A DNA stretch of 33,421 nucleotides from an uncultured Methanobacteriaceae archaeon (GTDB lineage Archaea > Methanobacteriota > Methanobacteria > Methanobacteriales > Methanobacteriaceae), in the NCBI GenBank assembly GCA_902782945.1, contig CACZOU010000068.1, forward strand, positions 1 to 33,421. The letters are read 5' to 3'. A program made the position numbers and the translations under genes. Every line of letters starts with the position of its first letter. The stretch's first letter is position 1. The notes below the pieces were generated by a model. It did not search any database. It was given only the letters and a program-made list of their open reading frames with translations, and was not told the origin of the DNA. Below, piece after piece: positions 1 to 9,927 of this stretch.

Positions 1-1
1 A

Positions 2-292
2 ATAATGTTCTCAGCTACAGCAAAGACCCAAGAAGATTATATTCAAATAGTAATGCCTATAGCAATGCCTATGATGTTCATATCTGGTGTTTTCTTCCCA
101 ACAGAAACCATGCCATGGGTATTACAGAAAATTGCTTACATACTACCTTTAACATATGCTAATGATGCAATAAGAGCAGTAATGTTAAAAGGAGCTGGAT
201 TAGGATCAGTTTCTGTAGATATAATAGTATTATTAGCATTTGCATTACTATTCTTCATAGTAGGAGTATTAAGATTTAACAGAGATATTTAA
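2..292 (+). CDS. ABC-2 type transporter permease, 3' end only
   Basis: The reading frame is open from the window edge to a TAA at 290-292, so the start lies outside. The visible part is very hydrophobic. One membrane stretch contains a proline/methionine-rich segment (MPIAMPMMFISGVFFP), followed by a short loop with PLTYANDAIRAVML and a last helix (DIIVLLAFALLFFIVGVLRF). The loop with P-x-TY-x-x-DA-x-R and the final helix ending in a short basic tail are typical of the C-terminus of ABC-2/DrrB-like permeases, which form the membrane channel of an ATP-driven exporter. The stop lies only 14 nt before the next gene, whose SD is between them, so the two probably form one operon. Substrate cannot be told. 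The methionine at position 5 is internal, not a start. Confidence 0.8.
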   Translation: MMFSATAKTQEDYIQIVMPIAMPMMFISGVFFPTETMPWVLQKIAYILPLTYANDAIRAVMLKGAGLGSVSVDIIVLLAFALLFFIVGVLRFNRDI

Positions 293-306
293 TCGGAGGT
301 TGAAAA

Positions 307-1545
307 ATGAAAAATCACATGAAAAAATTAGCAATATGCCTAGTAGTATTTTGTGTATTAATGGGAAGTATAACTTCTCTATCGGCAGCTGATTGGTCAA
401 TGTTCCAGGGTAATCAAAAACATACTGGATATGTTCCACAAGATGCCTCCTTCGCTACACAAACATGGACAGTACCTGTAAATGGCAGTGTAAATACAAC
501 ACCTGTATTATATGGAGATAAAGTATATCTAGGAACAGAAGAAGGAACATTATACGCATTAGATGCACAAGATGGAAATGAATCATGGACATATACAACT
601 GATGGTGCAATAGAATCAAGTCCTGCAGTAGACGGTGGTACAGTATATGTAGGTTCAGATGATGGATATTTATATTCAAATAATGCAGATAACGGTGACA
701 ACAACTGGAAATTCAAAGCTGGAGATAGTATTAAATCTTCACCAGCAGTAGATTCATCAAAAGTATACTTTGGATCTGACGATGGTAACATATATGCACT
801 TAACAGAGCTGACGGTTCTGTAGCATGGCAATACAAAACAGGTGATTCTGTAGAATCATCACCAGTAATTGACGGAGATACATTATATGTAGGTTCAGAC
901 GATGATAAAGTATATGCAATTGATACAAACACTGGTTTAGTAAAATGGACTTACAACACAGGTGACGATGTAAAATCATCACCATCAGTATCAGATGGAA
1001 CAGTTTATGTAGGTTCAGATGATAATCAGGTATATGCAATTAATGCAGAAGATGGATCAGATGTATGGTCATACAATGCACAATCACCAGTATCCTCATC
1101 ACCATCAATTGATGCAAGACAATCCACATTATATGTAGGAACAGAAGATGGTAGTGTATATGCATTGGATACAAGAGACGGACTTAAAAAATGGGATGTT
1201 GACACAGGAAGTTCAATCAATGGAACACCATCCATATTCGGAAACAATATTGCTATAGGAACAGATTCTGGTAGTATGAATATATACAATAAATTTACTG
1301 GAGATTCAGTATGGAGTTACAACCCAGGATACTTACCAAACATATCTGGAGGTATAACTAGCTCACCTGTAACTAGTGGTGGATCATTATTCTTTGCAAC
1401 AGAAGATGGTCATGTATACTCACTTAACACTGATCAACAAATAGGTCCAACAAGTGTATATACATATTACTGGATTATAGTAGCAGCAATAATAGTAATA
1501 GCTGCATACGGTATTAATAAGGTATACAAAAGGAAGAACAATTAA
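307..1545 (+). CDS. Membrane-anchored PQQ-repeat (beta-propeller) surface protein
   Basis: The protein has 412 residues. It begins with a signal peptide (basic MKNHMKK, then a hydrophobic core to about residue 27, with SLSAA as a likely cleavage area). About seven to eight 40-residue repeats follow, each with a pattern like W-x-Y-x-T-G-D, SSP-x-V, then a YVGSDDG-x-VYA motif. This is the PQQ-binding-like propeller fold (BamB/PQQ family). Near residues 385-404 there is one transmembrane helix followed by KVYKRKNN, so the propeller should sit outside the membrane, held by a C-terminal anchor. The start is fixed by GGAGGT at 295-300, six bases before ATG. No enzyme residues are evident, so PQQ binding should not be assumed. 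It follows an ABC exporter permease closely, which suggests a shared role at the cell surface (inference). Confidence 0.85.
   Translation: MKNHMKKLAICLVVFCVLMGSITSLSAADWSMFQGNQKHTGYVPQDASFATQTWTVPVNGSVNTTPVLYGDKVYLGTEEGTLYALDAQDGNESWTYTTDGAIESSPAVDGGTVYVGSDDGYLYSNNADNGDNNWKFKAGDSIKSSPAVDSSKVYFGSDDGNIYALNRADGSVAWQYKTGDSVESSPVIDGDTLYVGSDDDKVYAIDTNTGLVKWTYNTGDDVKSSPSVSDGTVYVGSDDNQVYAINAEDGSDVWSYNAQSPVSSSPSIDARQSTLYVGTEDGSVYALDTRDGLKKWDVDTGSSINGTPSIFGNNIAIGTDSGSMNIYNKFTGDSVWSYNPGYLPNISGGITSSPVTSGGSLFFATEDGHVYSLNTDQQIGPTSVYTYYWIIVAAIIVIAAYGINKVYKRKNN
523..1266 (+). repeat. In-gene tandem repeats with 120-nt period
   Basis: The 18-nt block around GTATATGTAGGTTCAGAT recurs at 523, 643, 763, 883, 1003, 1129 and 1249. 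Spacing is exactly 120 nt (40 codons) except 126 nt between the fifth and sixth. The repeats encode successive blades of the beta-propeller. The regular DNA period and near-identical blocks at 643, 883 and 1003 point to growth by recent unit duplication. Confidence 0.85.
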
Positions 1546-1579
1546 GTAAATTCTTCTAAAATAATCCTCTCCCTATTAA

Positions 1580-1604
1580 TTTTTTTTATTAACATTTTTT
1601 TCTT
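1580..1604 (+). terminator. Poly-T terminator after propeller gene
   Basis: Two T runs (eight at 1580-1587, seven at 1595-1601) lie 35-55 nt after the stop. Archaeal RNA polymerase terminates at such T tracts without needing a hairpin. The rest of the gap up to the end of albA is AT-rich; no other gene was seen. Confidence 0.45.
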
Positions 1605-1794
1605 AAAAAAAGAACTTTTTCTACTGAAAATTAAATTTCAATACATTACAAAAAAAATTACTAATTAAAATGAGTATTGATAGAAAGAAGATATATTCAT
1701 CCAAAAAGGAATACATTAAATTAAATAATAGATATTTTAAAAAAAGAATAAAAACAAAAAATATATTTTGTTTAAATAATTATAGTTATTTTAT

Positions 1795-2067
1795 TTATTT
1801 GCTTAATCTGATTTCTATTGCTGAAACATTGGAGGAAGTTCCTTCGTTTCCAACAATTTCTTCGGTGCTTATGTTGATACTTTTAACATCAACATCAGAT
1901 ATAAATCTGTTTCTTACTATTTCAGCAACATCAACAGCTCTGCTTATAGCTCGGCCTCTTGCTTTTAATATTACTTCTGTTACTCCGCTGTTCATTTGTG
2001 TTACTACAGCTAATACGTAGTTCATTACTGGTTTATTTCCGATGTATACTATATTTTCTTCTGGCAT
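1795..2067 (-). CDS. albA: Alba family DNA/RNA-binding chromatin protein
   Basis: This 90-residue protein matches Alba over its full length. The N-terminal [15 protein letters not shown] is the classic Alba start, followed by [20 protein letters not shown], the helix and loop that carry DNA-contacting basic residues. The protein ends in a short beta strand (AIEIRLSK). Alba dimers coat DNA and RNA in many archaea. The lysine that Sac10b proteins acetylate near the N-terminus corresponds to the K of IGNKPV. ATG is preceded by GGAGG (2076-2080) at good spacing. It is probably transcribed alone: leuA ends downstream of it in the same direction, while a palindrome lies just upstream. Confidence 0.95.
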   Translation of the reverse strand: MPEENIVYIGNKPVMNYVLAVVTQMNSGVTEVILKARGRAISRAVDVAEIVRNRFISDVDVKSINISTEEIVGNEGTSSNVSAIEIRLSK

Positions 2068-2081
2068 ATTGTTTTCCTCCG

Positions 2082-2097
2082 TTATAGTAAACTATAA
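2082..2097 (-). promoter_or_regulatory. Palindrome at the albA promoter/leader
   Basis: TTATAGT-AA-ACTATAA is a perfect 7-bp inverted repeat with a 2-nt centre. It sits one base from the albA Shine-Dalgarno and overlaps the 3' edge of a TATA-like CTATAAAAT (2097-2105, minus strand). It lies where a repressor could block initiation, possibly Alba itself or another regulator. AT-rich palindromes also arise by chance. Confidence 0.4.
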
Positions 2098-2181
2098 TTT
2101 TATAGCTTAATATTGTCTTTATTTCTCACTATATTTAATATTATCTATTTCTGCTATAAATCAAAGAATTCTATTTAATAA

Positions 2182-2190
2182 AAAAATAAG
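2182..2190 (-). terminator. T-tract terminator after leuA
   Basis: On the minus strand the leuA stop is followed about 20-30 nt later by TTATTTTTTTATT, a typical archaeal T-run terminator ahead of albA. There is no stable hairpin. Confidence 0.4.
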
Positions 2191-2210
2191 ATGGAGAATA
2201 AGGGGTGTGT

Positions 2211-3710
2211 TTAGTTTCTTAGCATTAATAATTTATTAGCAGAACTAAGCACAGCATCAATACTAGATTTTACGATATCTTCATCACTAGCTCTTCCAGT
2301 GGCTTTATTACCTAATTCATCAGCAGTAATTACGAATACTTCTCCAAATGCAGTAGTTCCACCGGTGACAGCTTCAATATGGTACTCTACTAATTCAAGA
2401 TTTACAACTTGTTTTACAAGTTCCTGAATAGCATTTACAGCTGCATCAATTGGACCTACACCAGTTTTTGCACAGTAACTTACTTCACCATCAATGTCTA
2501 ACTTGACAGTTGCGGTAGGAACGGTGTTATCACCAGTCATTACATTAATTCCTATTAATTTAATTCTTTCTTCGGTAGGTTTTCCTTGTATTGCCTCTGC
2601 TATTGATCTAAAGTCCATATCTGTAATAGTTTTACCTTTATCTCCAAGTGCTTTAATCTGAGAATATAATTGATCAAATTGTTCATCATTTAACTTAATG
2701 TTATATTCATCAAGTTTTGATTTCACAGCATTAGCACCAGTAAGTTTACCAAGAACAATTCTTCTTTTATGACCAACTTCTTCAGGTTTCATTGGTTCAT
2801 AGGTTTCACTGTTAGCAAGAACTCCCTGTACATGTATACCTGCCTCGTGAGCAAATGCATTTTCTCCGACAATTGCCTTATTAGGTGGCATTTTTACTCC
2901 AGTAATTCTTGAAACTGTTTCAGAAGTATTTACTAGTAATTTAGTATTAATATTTGTATTAATCTTATAGAACTTATGTAAACCCATTACAATTTCTTCT
3001 AATGAAGCATTTCCTGCTCTTTCACCAAGACCATTGATTGTACATTGTGCTTGTTGTGCACCAGCTTCTACTGATGCTAAAGTGTTAGCAACTGCTAATC
3101 CAAAGTCATTATGACAATGTACACTTATAGGTACATTAATCTTCTCACGTAGATTAGAAATTAATTCATTCATTTTTACAGGAATACTTACTCCGACGGT
3201 ATCTGGTACATTAATCTTATCTACACCAGCTTCCTGAACTGCTTCATAAACTTCTAGTAAGTAATCAAGTTCTGTTCTTGTAGCATCTTCACATGAGAAT
3301 TCAGCTACAATTCCATGGTCTTTAATATACTCGACGGCGGTTACAGCTTTGTCTAATATTTCTTGTTTAGACATTTTAAGTTTATAATCTCTATGGAGTG
3401 GTGATGTTCCTATGAATGTATGTATATAGTCAGCGTCAGAGTCAATTGCTTTATCAATATCTTTTGTTAATGCTCTTGCTAATCCGCTGAGTTGTGCGTT
3501 TAAACCTAATTTACTTGCTTCTCTGAATGTTTCTTGTTCTCCCTTAGATGCTGCTGGGAAACCCAATTCGATAACATCAACGCCGAGTTTATCTAATTTT
3601 TCTGCTATTGTTATTTTTTCATCAGTTGTTATCGTAACACCAGGTGTTTGCTCACCATCTCTGAGAGTGGTGTCATAAATCATAACATCTGATGGTGGGT
3701 TGTATGTCAT
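2211..3710 (-). CDS. leuA: 2-isopropylmalate synthase
   Basis: This 499-residue enzyme condenses acetyl-CoA with 2-oxoisovalerate, the first step of leucine synthesis. It has an N-terminal TIM barrel of the HMGL family: [12 protein letters not shown] at residues 13-24 supplies catalytic Arg17 and metal ligand Asp18; [11 protein letters not shown] near residue 198 supplies the metal histidines; and [13 protein letters not shown] follows. From about residue 380 to the end there is a LeuA dimer/allosteric domain, which the shorter homocitrate synthase AksA lacks. [17 protein letters not shown] and AVEYIKDHG resemble archaeal LeuA more than citramalate synthase CimA, which has a different sequence there (remembered family knowledge). 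ATG follows AGGAGTGA. It stands alone on the minus strand; no other leucine genes are close. Confidence 0.87.
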   Translation of the reverse strand: MTYNPPSDVMIYDTTLRDGEQTPGVTITTDEKITIAEKLDKLGVDVIELGFPAASKGEQETFREASKLGLNAQLSGLARALTKDIDKAIDSDADYIHTFIGTSPLHRDYKLKMSKQEILDKAVTAVEYIKDHGIVAEFSCEDATRTELDYLLEVYEAVQEAGVDKINVPDTVGVSIPVKMNELISNLREKINVPISVHCHNDFGLAVANTLASVEAGAQQAQCTINGLGERAGNASLEEIVMGLHKFYKINTNINTKLLVNTSETVSRITGVKMPPNKAIVGENAFAHEAGIHVQGVLANSETYEPMKPEEVGHKRRIVLGKLTGANAVKSKLDEYNIKLNDEQFDQLYSQIKALGDKGKTITDMDFRSIAEAIQGKPTEERIKLIGINVMTGDNTVPTATVKLDIDGEVSYCAKTGVGPIDAAVNAIQELVKQVVNLELVEYHIEAVTGGTTAFGEVFVITADELGNKATGRASDEDIVKSSIDAVLSSANKLLMLRN

Positions 3711-4002
3711 TATTTTTTCACTCCTAAATTTTATTAATATATATTATTTTTATTATTTTATTTAATCTTATCTAGCATTACTATCTTAATAAATAAAAAT
3801 TAATACTATATTCTTTACTCTTAGGATAATTTTACACCTATTTTTGGATATAAACAATTAACAGGAATTTTAGTATTTCATCTTTAGATGTGTTTAATAA
3901 TATTATATAACGAAAAAAAGATTAGTTAAAAATTTCATATACTATAATCAACTATTATGACAAAAATTATTACAATAAATAAATATTATGGGAGGTTACT
4001 TG

Positions 4003-7000
4003 ATGGATTATTTTGAAATGCTTGAAAAAAAAACTGAAGAACTCTATGATATAGCTAGAGAAGCACGTAAACAAGGCAAAGATCTTGAACTAGTTCCAGA
4101 AATTCCACTTGCAAAAGACTTAGCAGAACGTGTAGAAGGACTTGTAGGTCCTGAAGGTGTTGCTAAGAGAATTAAAGAATTAGAAAAAGACATGTCAAGA
4201 GAAGAAGTTGCATTTCAAATAGCTAAGGAAATTGCAACTCAAGATGATGTAGAAGGACAAGATAATGATTATGAAGTACAGGAACAAAATGCAGATAATG
4301 CAATTCGTACAGCTCTTGCTATATTAACAGAGGGTGTAGTTGCTGCACCACTTGAAGGTATTGCTAAAGTAAAAATTAAAGATAATCCTGATGGTACAAA
4401 ATGTTTCGGAGTATACTTTGCCGGACCGATTCGTAGTGCAGGAGGTACTGCAGCAGCATTAGCCGTACTTCTAGGAGATTACATACGAATGTCTTTAGGA
4501 CTTGACAGATATAAACCTACAGATGATGAAATTGAACGTTACGTTGAAGAAGTAGAATTATATGAATCAGAGGTAACGAATCTTCAGTATTCACCAACAT
4601 CAGATGAGGTAAGACGGGCAGTCAGAGGTATTCCTGTTGAAGTAACTGGTGAACAAACAGACCCTATAGAAGTGCAAAATAGAGATCTTCCTCGTGTAGA
4701 AACAAACAATATTAGAGGAGGAGCACTACTTGCTATTGCAGAGGGAATAATTCAGAAATCCAGAAAAATCGTGAAATATGCAAAAACATTAAAAATAGAT
4801 GGATGGGGATGGTTAGCAGATTTCACAGCACCTAAAGCAGATAAAAAAGAAGAAAAGAAAGATGAAGATGCTGAGGAAGAAAAACCTAAGAAGAAAGCTA
4901 AATACATGGAAGATATTATTGGTGGAAGACCTGTAATGTCATATCCTAGTGCTAAAGGTGGTTTTAGACTACGTTATGGTAGAACTAGAGATAGTGGATT
5001 AGCATCAATGGCTATTCATCCAGCTACAATGGAAATAGTTGAATTTCTAGCTGTAGGTACTCAGATGAAAATTGAAAAACCTGGTAAAGGTAACTGTGTA
5101 GTGCCTTGTGATTCAATTGAAGGTCCTATTGTAAAATTGAAAAATGGTGATGTTGTCAGTGTAAATAATGTTTCACAGGCTATTTCAATAAGACATGATG
5201 TTGAGGAAATCATATTCTTAGGTGACATGCTAGTAGCATTTGGTGAATATCTACGTGGTAATATACCATTAGATGCTGCTTCATGGTGTCAGGAATGGTG
5301 GGCTCAGGAAGTTGAAAATTCAGAATACTATAAACAGACACATGATGATTTTGGCATAGGTTTTAAAGAAGAACTGGAATTAGGTGATTTATTAAAACTA
5401 GATATTGATGCTAAAAAGGCATTTGAAATTGCTGAAAAAACAGACACTCCCCTACATCCTAAATACACCTATTATTATCATGACGTAACAAAGGAAGAAC
5501 TAAATGACTTACGAGATTACTTGTACAGTATAGTTGATAGTCCAGAAAAAGTATATAATGTAGATATGAACCGTATCCCTATTGACTACCATAAAAGAAT
5601 ACTTGAAGTTCTAGGAATACCACACCATGTTAATAATAAATCATTAGTAATGTCAAATGATGATTTATATACATTAATGAAAGTTTTACAGAAACACTTA
5701 TCACCTGATGAGGATATGAAAACTATTGATGCTATTAATCTTATAAGTCCATGTAAGATTAAAGCAAAAGCACCAACATATATAGGAGGACGTGTAGGAC
5801 GTCCAGAAAAAACTAAGGAAAGATTGATGAGACCTGCACCACACTCATTATTCCCTATCGGTAATTATGCTGGTAATATACGTAATATAGTAGAAGCTGC
5901 TAAGAAGGGTACTATTAAGGTTACTCTTGCAAAATGTAAATGCACTAATCCAGATTGTAAGGTAACATCATTTAAATCAATATGTCCTGTTTGTGGCTCA
6001 CGCACTGAACTTGAAAGTTCAAGTCCTAAGAATATTAAATTAGGAAAATTATTAGCTGATGCATTTGATAATGTGAACGTACGTAGAATGGATGAGGTTA
6101 AAGGTGTAAAAGGTTTAATCTCTGAGGATAAATATCCTGAACCATTAGAGAAGGGTATTCTACGTGCACGTAATGATGTATATACATATCGTGATGGTAC
6201 AATTAGACATGATTCAACAGATCTTCCATTAACACATTTTATTCCAAGAGAAATAGGAGTTCCACATGAAAAAATAGTAGAATTAGGCTATACTGAGGAT
6301 ATTTATGGTGAACCTATAACTGATGATAATCAGATTGTTGAGATAAAAATCCAGGATATCGTGGTTAGTGAAAGTTGTGGTGATTACTTATTAAAGGTAT
6401 CTAAATTTGTAGATGATTTACTTGTACGATATTATGATATGGAGCCATTTTACAATGCTGAAACAAGACTTGATCTTGTAGGTCATCTTGTCGCTGGTCT
6501 AGCTCCCCATACATCAGCCGGAGTATTAGGTCGTATTGTTGGTTTTACTAAGGCTTCTTGTTGTTATGCTCATCCATACTTCCATTCAGCTAAGAGAAGA
6601 AACTGTGATAGTGATGAAGATGCTGTAATGTTATTATTGGATGCATTATTAAACTTTGGTAAAACTTATCTGCCAAGTACCCGTGGAGGTAGTATGGATG
6701 CACCACTAGTTCTAAGTATTCGTATTGACCCTGAGGAAATTGATGATGAGTCACATAATATTGATTGTATGAAAAGAATACCTCTTGAAATTTATCATAA
6801 AACTGAGGAGGGTGGAGTGAAACCTTCAGATGTTAATGATTTAGTTGATAATGTTGAATCAAGATTAGGTACTGATAATCAGTATCATGGTTTGATTTAT
6901 TCGCACCCAACTAGTTCGATACATGCCGGACCAAAAATTTGTCTTTACAAGTCATTACAGAGTATGACTGACAAAGTAGAACATCAAATTGCACTTGCAG

Positions 7001-7356
7001 AACTACTACGTTCAGTAGACCAAAAAGGAGTAGTTGAAGGTGTTTTAAACTCACACTTCCTTCCAGATATGGCTGGTAATATCAGAGCATTTTCAAGACA
7101 GAAAGTACGCTGTACTAAGTGTGGAGCAAAATATAGACGTATACCTCTATCAGGAGAGTGTACTTGTGGAAATAACTTAATATTAAGCATTTCTAAAGGT
7201 TCAGTATTAAAGTACCTAGACATATCTAAGGATTTATCACATAGATATCCAATAAATCCCTACGTAGTAGAGCGTATAGAGATATTAGAGACTTCAATAA
7301 ACTCCTTATTCGAAAGTGACAAATCTAAACAGAGTTCTTTAGATGTTTTCTTCTAA
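4003..7356 (+). CDS. polC: DNA polymerase II (PolD) large subunit DP2
   Basis: This is the catalytic subunit of the archaeal D-family replicative DNA polymerase, 1117 residues. Visible landmarks are FAGPIRSAGGTAAA near residue 140, an acidic/basic low-complexity linker near 285-305, a cysteine-rich zinc site (CKCTNPDCK...CPVCG) near 645-665, the catalytic motif RRNCDSDEDA with Asp869 and Asp871, and a C-terminal zinc site CTKCGAKYRR...CTCG near 1037-1056. The tail ends in SLDVFF, a PIP-like PCNA-binding end. There is no intein. An in-frame ATG exists at 3988, but GGAGGT at 3991-3996 lies six bases before ATG 4003, so 4003 is the start. The partner DP1 (polB) is not in the window. Confidence 0.96.
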   Translation: MDYFEMLEKKTEELYDIAREARKQGKDLELVPEIPLAKDLAERVEGLVGPEGVAKRIKELEKDMSREEVAFQIAKEIATQDDVEGQDNDYEVQEQNADNAIRTALAILTEGVVAAPLEGIAKVKIKDNPDGTKCFGVYFAGPIRSAGGTAAALAVLLGDYIRMSLGLDRYKPTDDEIERYVEEVELYESEVTNLQYSPTSDEVRRAVRGIPVEVTGEQTDPIEVQNRDLPRVETNNIRGGALLAIAEGIIQKSRKIVKYAKTLKIDGWGWLADFTAPKADKKEEKKDEDAEEEKPKKKAKYMEDIIGGRPVMSYPSAKGGFRLRYGRTRDSGLASMAIHPATMEIVEFLAVGTQMKIEKPGKGNCVVPCDSIEGPIVKLKNGDVVSVNNVSQAISIRHDVEEIIFLGDMLVAFGEYLRGNIPLDAASWCQEWWAQEVENSEYYKQTHDDFGIGFKEELELGDLLKLDIDAKKAFEIAEKTDTPLHPKYTYYYHDVTKEELNDLRDYLYSIVDSPEKVYNVDMNRIPIDYHKRILEVLGIPHHVNNKSLVMSNDDLYTLMKVLQKHLSPDEDMKTIDAINLISPCKIKAKAPTYIGGRVGRPEKTKERLMRPAPHSLFPIGNYAGNIRNIVEAAKKGTIKVTLAKCKCTNPDCKVTSFKSICPVCGSRTELESSSPKNIKLGKLLADAFDNVNVRRMDEVKGVKGLISEDKYPEPLEKGILRARNDVYTYRDGTIRHDSTDLPLTHFIPREIGVPHEKIVELGYTEDIYGEPITDDNQIVEIKIQDIVVSESCGDYLLKVSKFVDDLLVRYYDMEPFYNAETRLDLVGHLVAGLAPHTSAGVLGRIVGFTKASCCYAHPYFHSAKRRNCDSDEDAVMLLLDALLNFGKTYLPSTRGGSMDAPLVLSIRIDPEEIDDESHNIDCMKRIPLEIYHKTEEGGVKPSDVNDLVDNVESRLGTDNQYHGLIYSHPTSSIHAGPKICLYKSLQSMTDKVEHQIALAELLRSVDQKGVVEGVLNSHFLPDMAGNIRAFSRQKVRCTKCGAKYRRIPLSGECTCGNNLILSISKGSVLKYLDISKDLSHRYPINPYVVERIEILETSINSLFESDKSKQSSLDVFF

Positions 7357-7584
7357 CTTTGAACTCTTTTTTTATTTTCTAATTTTTTATTATAATCACC
7401 CAATATAGTTCGAATATATAAGTACTAAAATTTTCAAAAAAAGCCAATTTTTATATAGTTACTAGACTATAATTTATATTAGATACTAAAATAATCAATT
7501 TATTTTTTTATCATTTTCACAAAAAAATAGCCAAAAATAAACTCCCAAAAAACGTATATTCAAAAAAAGAGGTGAGGGTCTACT

Positions 7585-9900
7585 ATGATGAAAGATTATG
7601 AAACAATCCAAGATGCATATAACCTAAATGATATTTACGTAATAAAAAACGATGGAATTAAAGAAAAATTCAGTTATGAAAAACTGATAAGATCCTGTAT
7701 AATGATAAATATTCCATTAGGATTAGCTGAAAAAATAGCATACAAAGTATCCAAAGAAGCACACGATGATATAACAACAAAAGAAATAAAAAACATCGTA
7801 TACAAACTACTTAAAAAAGAAAACACAAAGCTCGCAGATAAATACTATAATAATAACACACTACGAGTAAGAACAGGTAGGGATACAATTGAACCATTTG
7901 ACAAATCAAAAATAGCTAATACTCTAGTTCAAGAAACACAAACAACACCTAAACTTGCAGATAAAATAGCTACAGAAGTCTACAAAGAACTTAAAAAATT
8001 AGAACTAGACTATTTAACAGCCCCAATAATAAGAGAAATGGTAAACACCAAATTAACAGAAAACGGGTTAGAATCACTACGAAGAAAATATACACGTCTA
8101 GGAATGCCAGTGTACAACATAACAAATCTAATTGAAAATGGAAACAAAGATAATGCAAACATGATGCATAACCCAGAAACAATACACAAATACGTGGCAG
8201 ATGAATCATTAAAACAGTACACACTACTAAACATACTACCACACCACCTAGCAGATGCACATATGAATGGTACAGTTCACATACATGATTTAGAATTCTT
8301 TGCAGGAAGACCAATCAACTGTCTTCAACATGACTTAAGACAATTCATCAGATATGGATTAAAAGTTGATGGTACCGGAGACCATACAAGTGTAGCAGCT
8401 CCACCAAATCACATAGAAACATTAATGAACCACTCGGGTGAAATCATGCTAGCAGCTCAACAAAACATGAGTGGTGGACAGGCAATGTCCCTATGGAATG
8501 TATTTGTAGCACCATTTGCAGTAGGATTACCATACGAAAAAATAAGACAAGCAGTAGAAATGCTAATCTTCAACCTAAACATGGCATATGCAGCACGTGG
8601 GGGACAAGTACCATTCACAAGCATAGGACTTGAATTCACCGTACCAGACTTCCTTAAAAACGAGCCCGCATACGGACCTGGAGGAAAAGTAGTAGGAGTA
8701 TATGGGGACTATGAAAAAGAGGTAAGACTCTTACAAAGGGCATTCACAGAAGCATTACTTAAAGGAGATGCAGAAGGTAAACCACATCTATTCCCAAATA
8801 CAATATACTATTTAAGAAAAGAATGTTTAACACCAGAATTCACTGAGGATATTGAAAGAGTACACTATCTATCAGCTAAATTTGGAACAGCATACTTCAT
8901 TAACATGTTACCAAAATACATGGGAAACATGGCAAACTATATGGGCTGTCGTACAAGATTATCCGATAACTGGACAGGGGACTGGGAAAAAGATTGTCTA
9001 AGAACCGGAAACTTAGCATATGTAACTATGAACCTACCAAGAATAGGATACAATGCAAGGGATGAAAATGAAATCTTCGATTACCTCGATGATTACATGA
9101 GCATAGTAGAAGATGTACTTCTATTAAGACGTGAAAGAGCTCTTAAATGTTTAAATGATTATAAAATCCTACCATTCTTAACACAAAAAATGGGAGAAGA
9201 ACCATATTATCAAATAGATAACAGTACCTTATCTTTTGGATTTATAGGATTAAATGAAATGTTACTTGCACAAACAGGTGCAGGACTAGAAGACCCTGAT
9301 TCAAATAAATTAGGATTAAAAGTAATTCAATATATTAATGATAGAGCAGACCAACTTAAAAAGGATACAGGACTAAGATGGAGTGTAATACAAACACCTG
9401 CAGAAAGTACAGCATACAGGTTTGCAACTCTTGACAGAGAAAAATTCCCTGACCAAGTAATATGTAATGGAGATAGTGAAGCTTCATATTATACTAACAG
9501 TAGCCATGTACCTGTAGATACATCATTAAGTTTACCAGAAAAGATAAGAATAGAATCAGATTACCATCCATTAACACAGGGAGGACATATTTTCCATGCA
9601 TTCATGGGAGAATCATACAGTGACCCTGAAAGTTTAATGAGTTTAACTGATAAAATAACTCATAAAACAAATATTGGTTTCTGGGCTTACAGCAGTGCTT
9701 TAAGTTTCTGTTTCAAATGTAAAACATTAATGAAAGGTTTACAATCAACCTGTACTCATTGTGGTGAAACAAAAGAAGTAGAATGGTATGATCGTATAAC
9801 TGGTTACGTACAACAAGTAGGTCATGCTGAAAGTGCTTCTGGTGGATGGAACGCAGGTAAAAAACAAGAATTATTAGATAGAAAAAGATGGGAACAATAA
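7585..9900 (+). CDS. nrdD: Anaerobic ribonucleoside-triphosphate reductase (class III)
   Basis: This 771-residue glycyl-radical enzyme makes dNTPs without oxygen. The N-terminus holds two successive ATP-cone-like regions: about 16-90, then about 95-175 with PFDKSKIANTLVQET. The catalytic barrel follows, with HIHDLEFF, NMSGGQAMSLWNVFVAPF and MGCRTRLSDNW, where Cys455 is the likely thiyl radical residue. A zinc site (CFKCK...CTHCG) lies near 709-726. RITGY holds Gly740, the expected radical glycine, and the tail NAGKKQELLDRKRW is typical. ATG 7585 or 7588 follows GGTGAGGG. The activating enzyme NrdG, which would install the radical, is not adjacent. A TATA-like TTTTTATATAG lies about 130 nt upstream. 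Confidence 0.95.
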   Translation: MMKDYETIQDAYNLNDIYVIKNDGIKEKFSYEKLIRSCIMINIPLGLAEKIAYKVSKEAHDDITTKEIKNIVYKLLKKENTKLADKYYNNNTLRVRTGRDTIEPFDKSKIANTLVQETQTTPKLADKIATEVYKELKKLELDYLTAPIIREMVNTKLTENGLESLRRKYTRLGMPVYNITNLIENGNKDNANMMHNPETIHKYVADESLKQYTLLNILPHHLADAHMNGTVHIHDLEFFAGRPINCLQHDLRQFIRYGLKVDGTGDHTSVAAPPNHIETLMNHSGEIMLAAQQNMSGGQAMSLWNVFVAPFAVGLPYEKIRQAVEMLIFNLNMAYAARGGQVPFTSIGLEFTVPDFLKNEPAYGPGGKVVGVYGDYEKEVRLLQRAFTEALLKGDAEGKPHLFPNTIYYLRKECLTPEFTEDIERVHYLSAKFGTAYFINMLPKYMGNMANYMGCRTRLSDNWTGDWEKDCLRTGNLAYVTMNLPRIGYNARDENEIFDYLDDYMSIVEDVLLLRRERALKCLNDYKILPFLTQKMGEEPYYQIDNSTLSFGFIGLNEMLLAQTGAGLEDPDSNKLGLKVIQYINDRADQLKKDTGLRWSVIQTPAESTAYRFATLDREKFPDQVICNGDSEASYYTNSSHVPVDTSLSLPEKIRIESDYHPLTQGGHIFHAFMGESYSDPESLMSLTDKITHKTNIGFWAYSSALSFCFKCKTLMKGLQSTCTHCGETKEVEWYDRITGYVQQVGHAESASGGWNAGKKQELLDRKRWEQ

Positions 9901-9927
9901 TCCCATAATATCTCACCCCTTTTTTTA

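Noticed and set aside
414-932. Open frame of 172 codons on the minus strand
   Set aside because: It is an antisense shadow of the propeller repeats, Pro/Ser-rich with no signal, and overlaps a convincing gene.
1670-2020. Plus-strand frame of 116 codons opposite albA
   Set aside because: Antisense to a clear Alba gene, with no SD.
4003-7356. Intein in PolD large subunit
   Set aside because: The protein length is ordinary for DP2 and motifs are uninterrupted.
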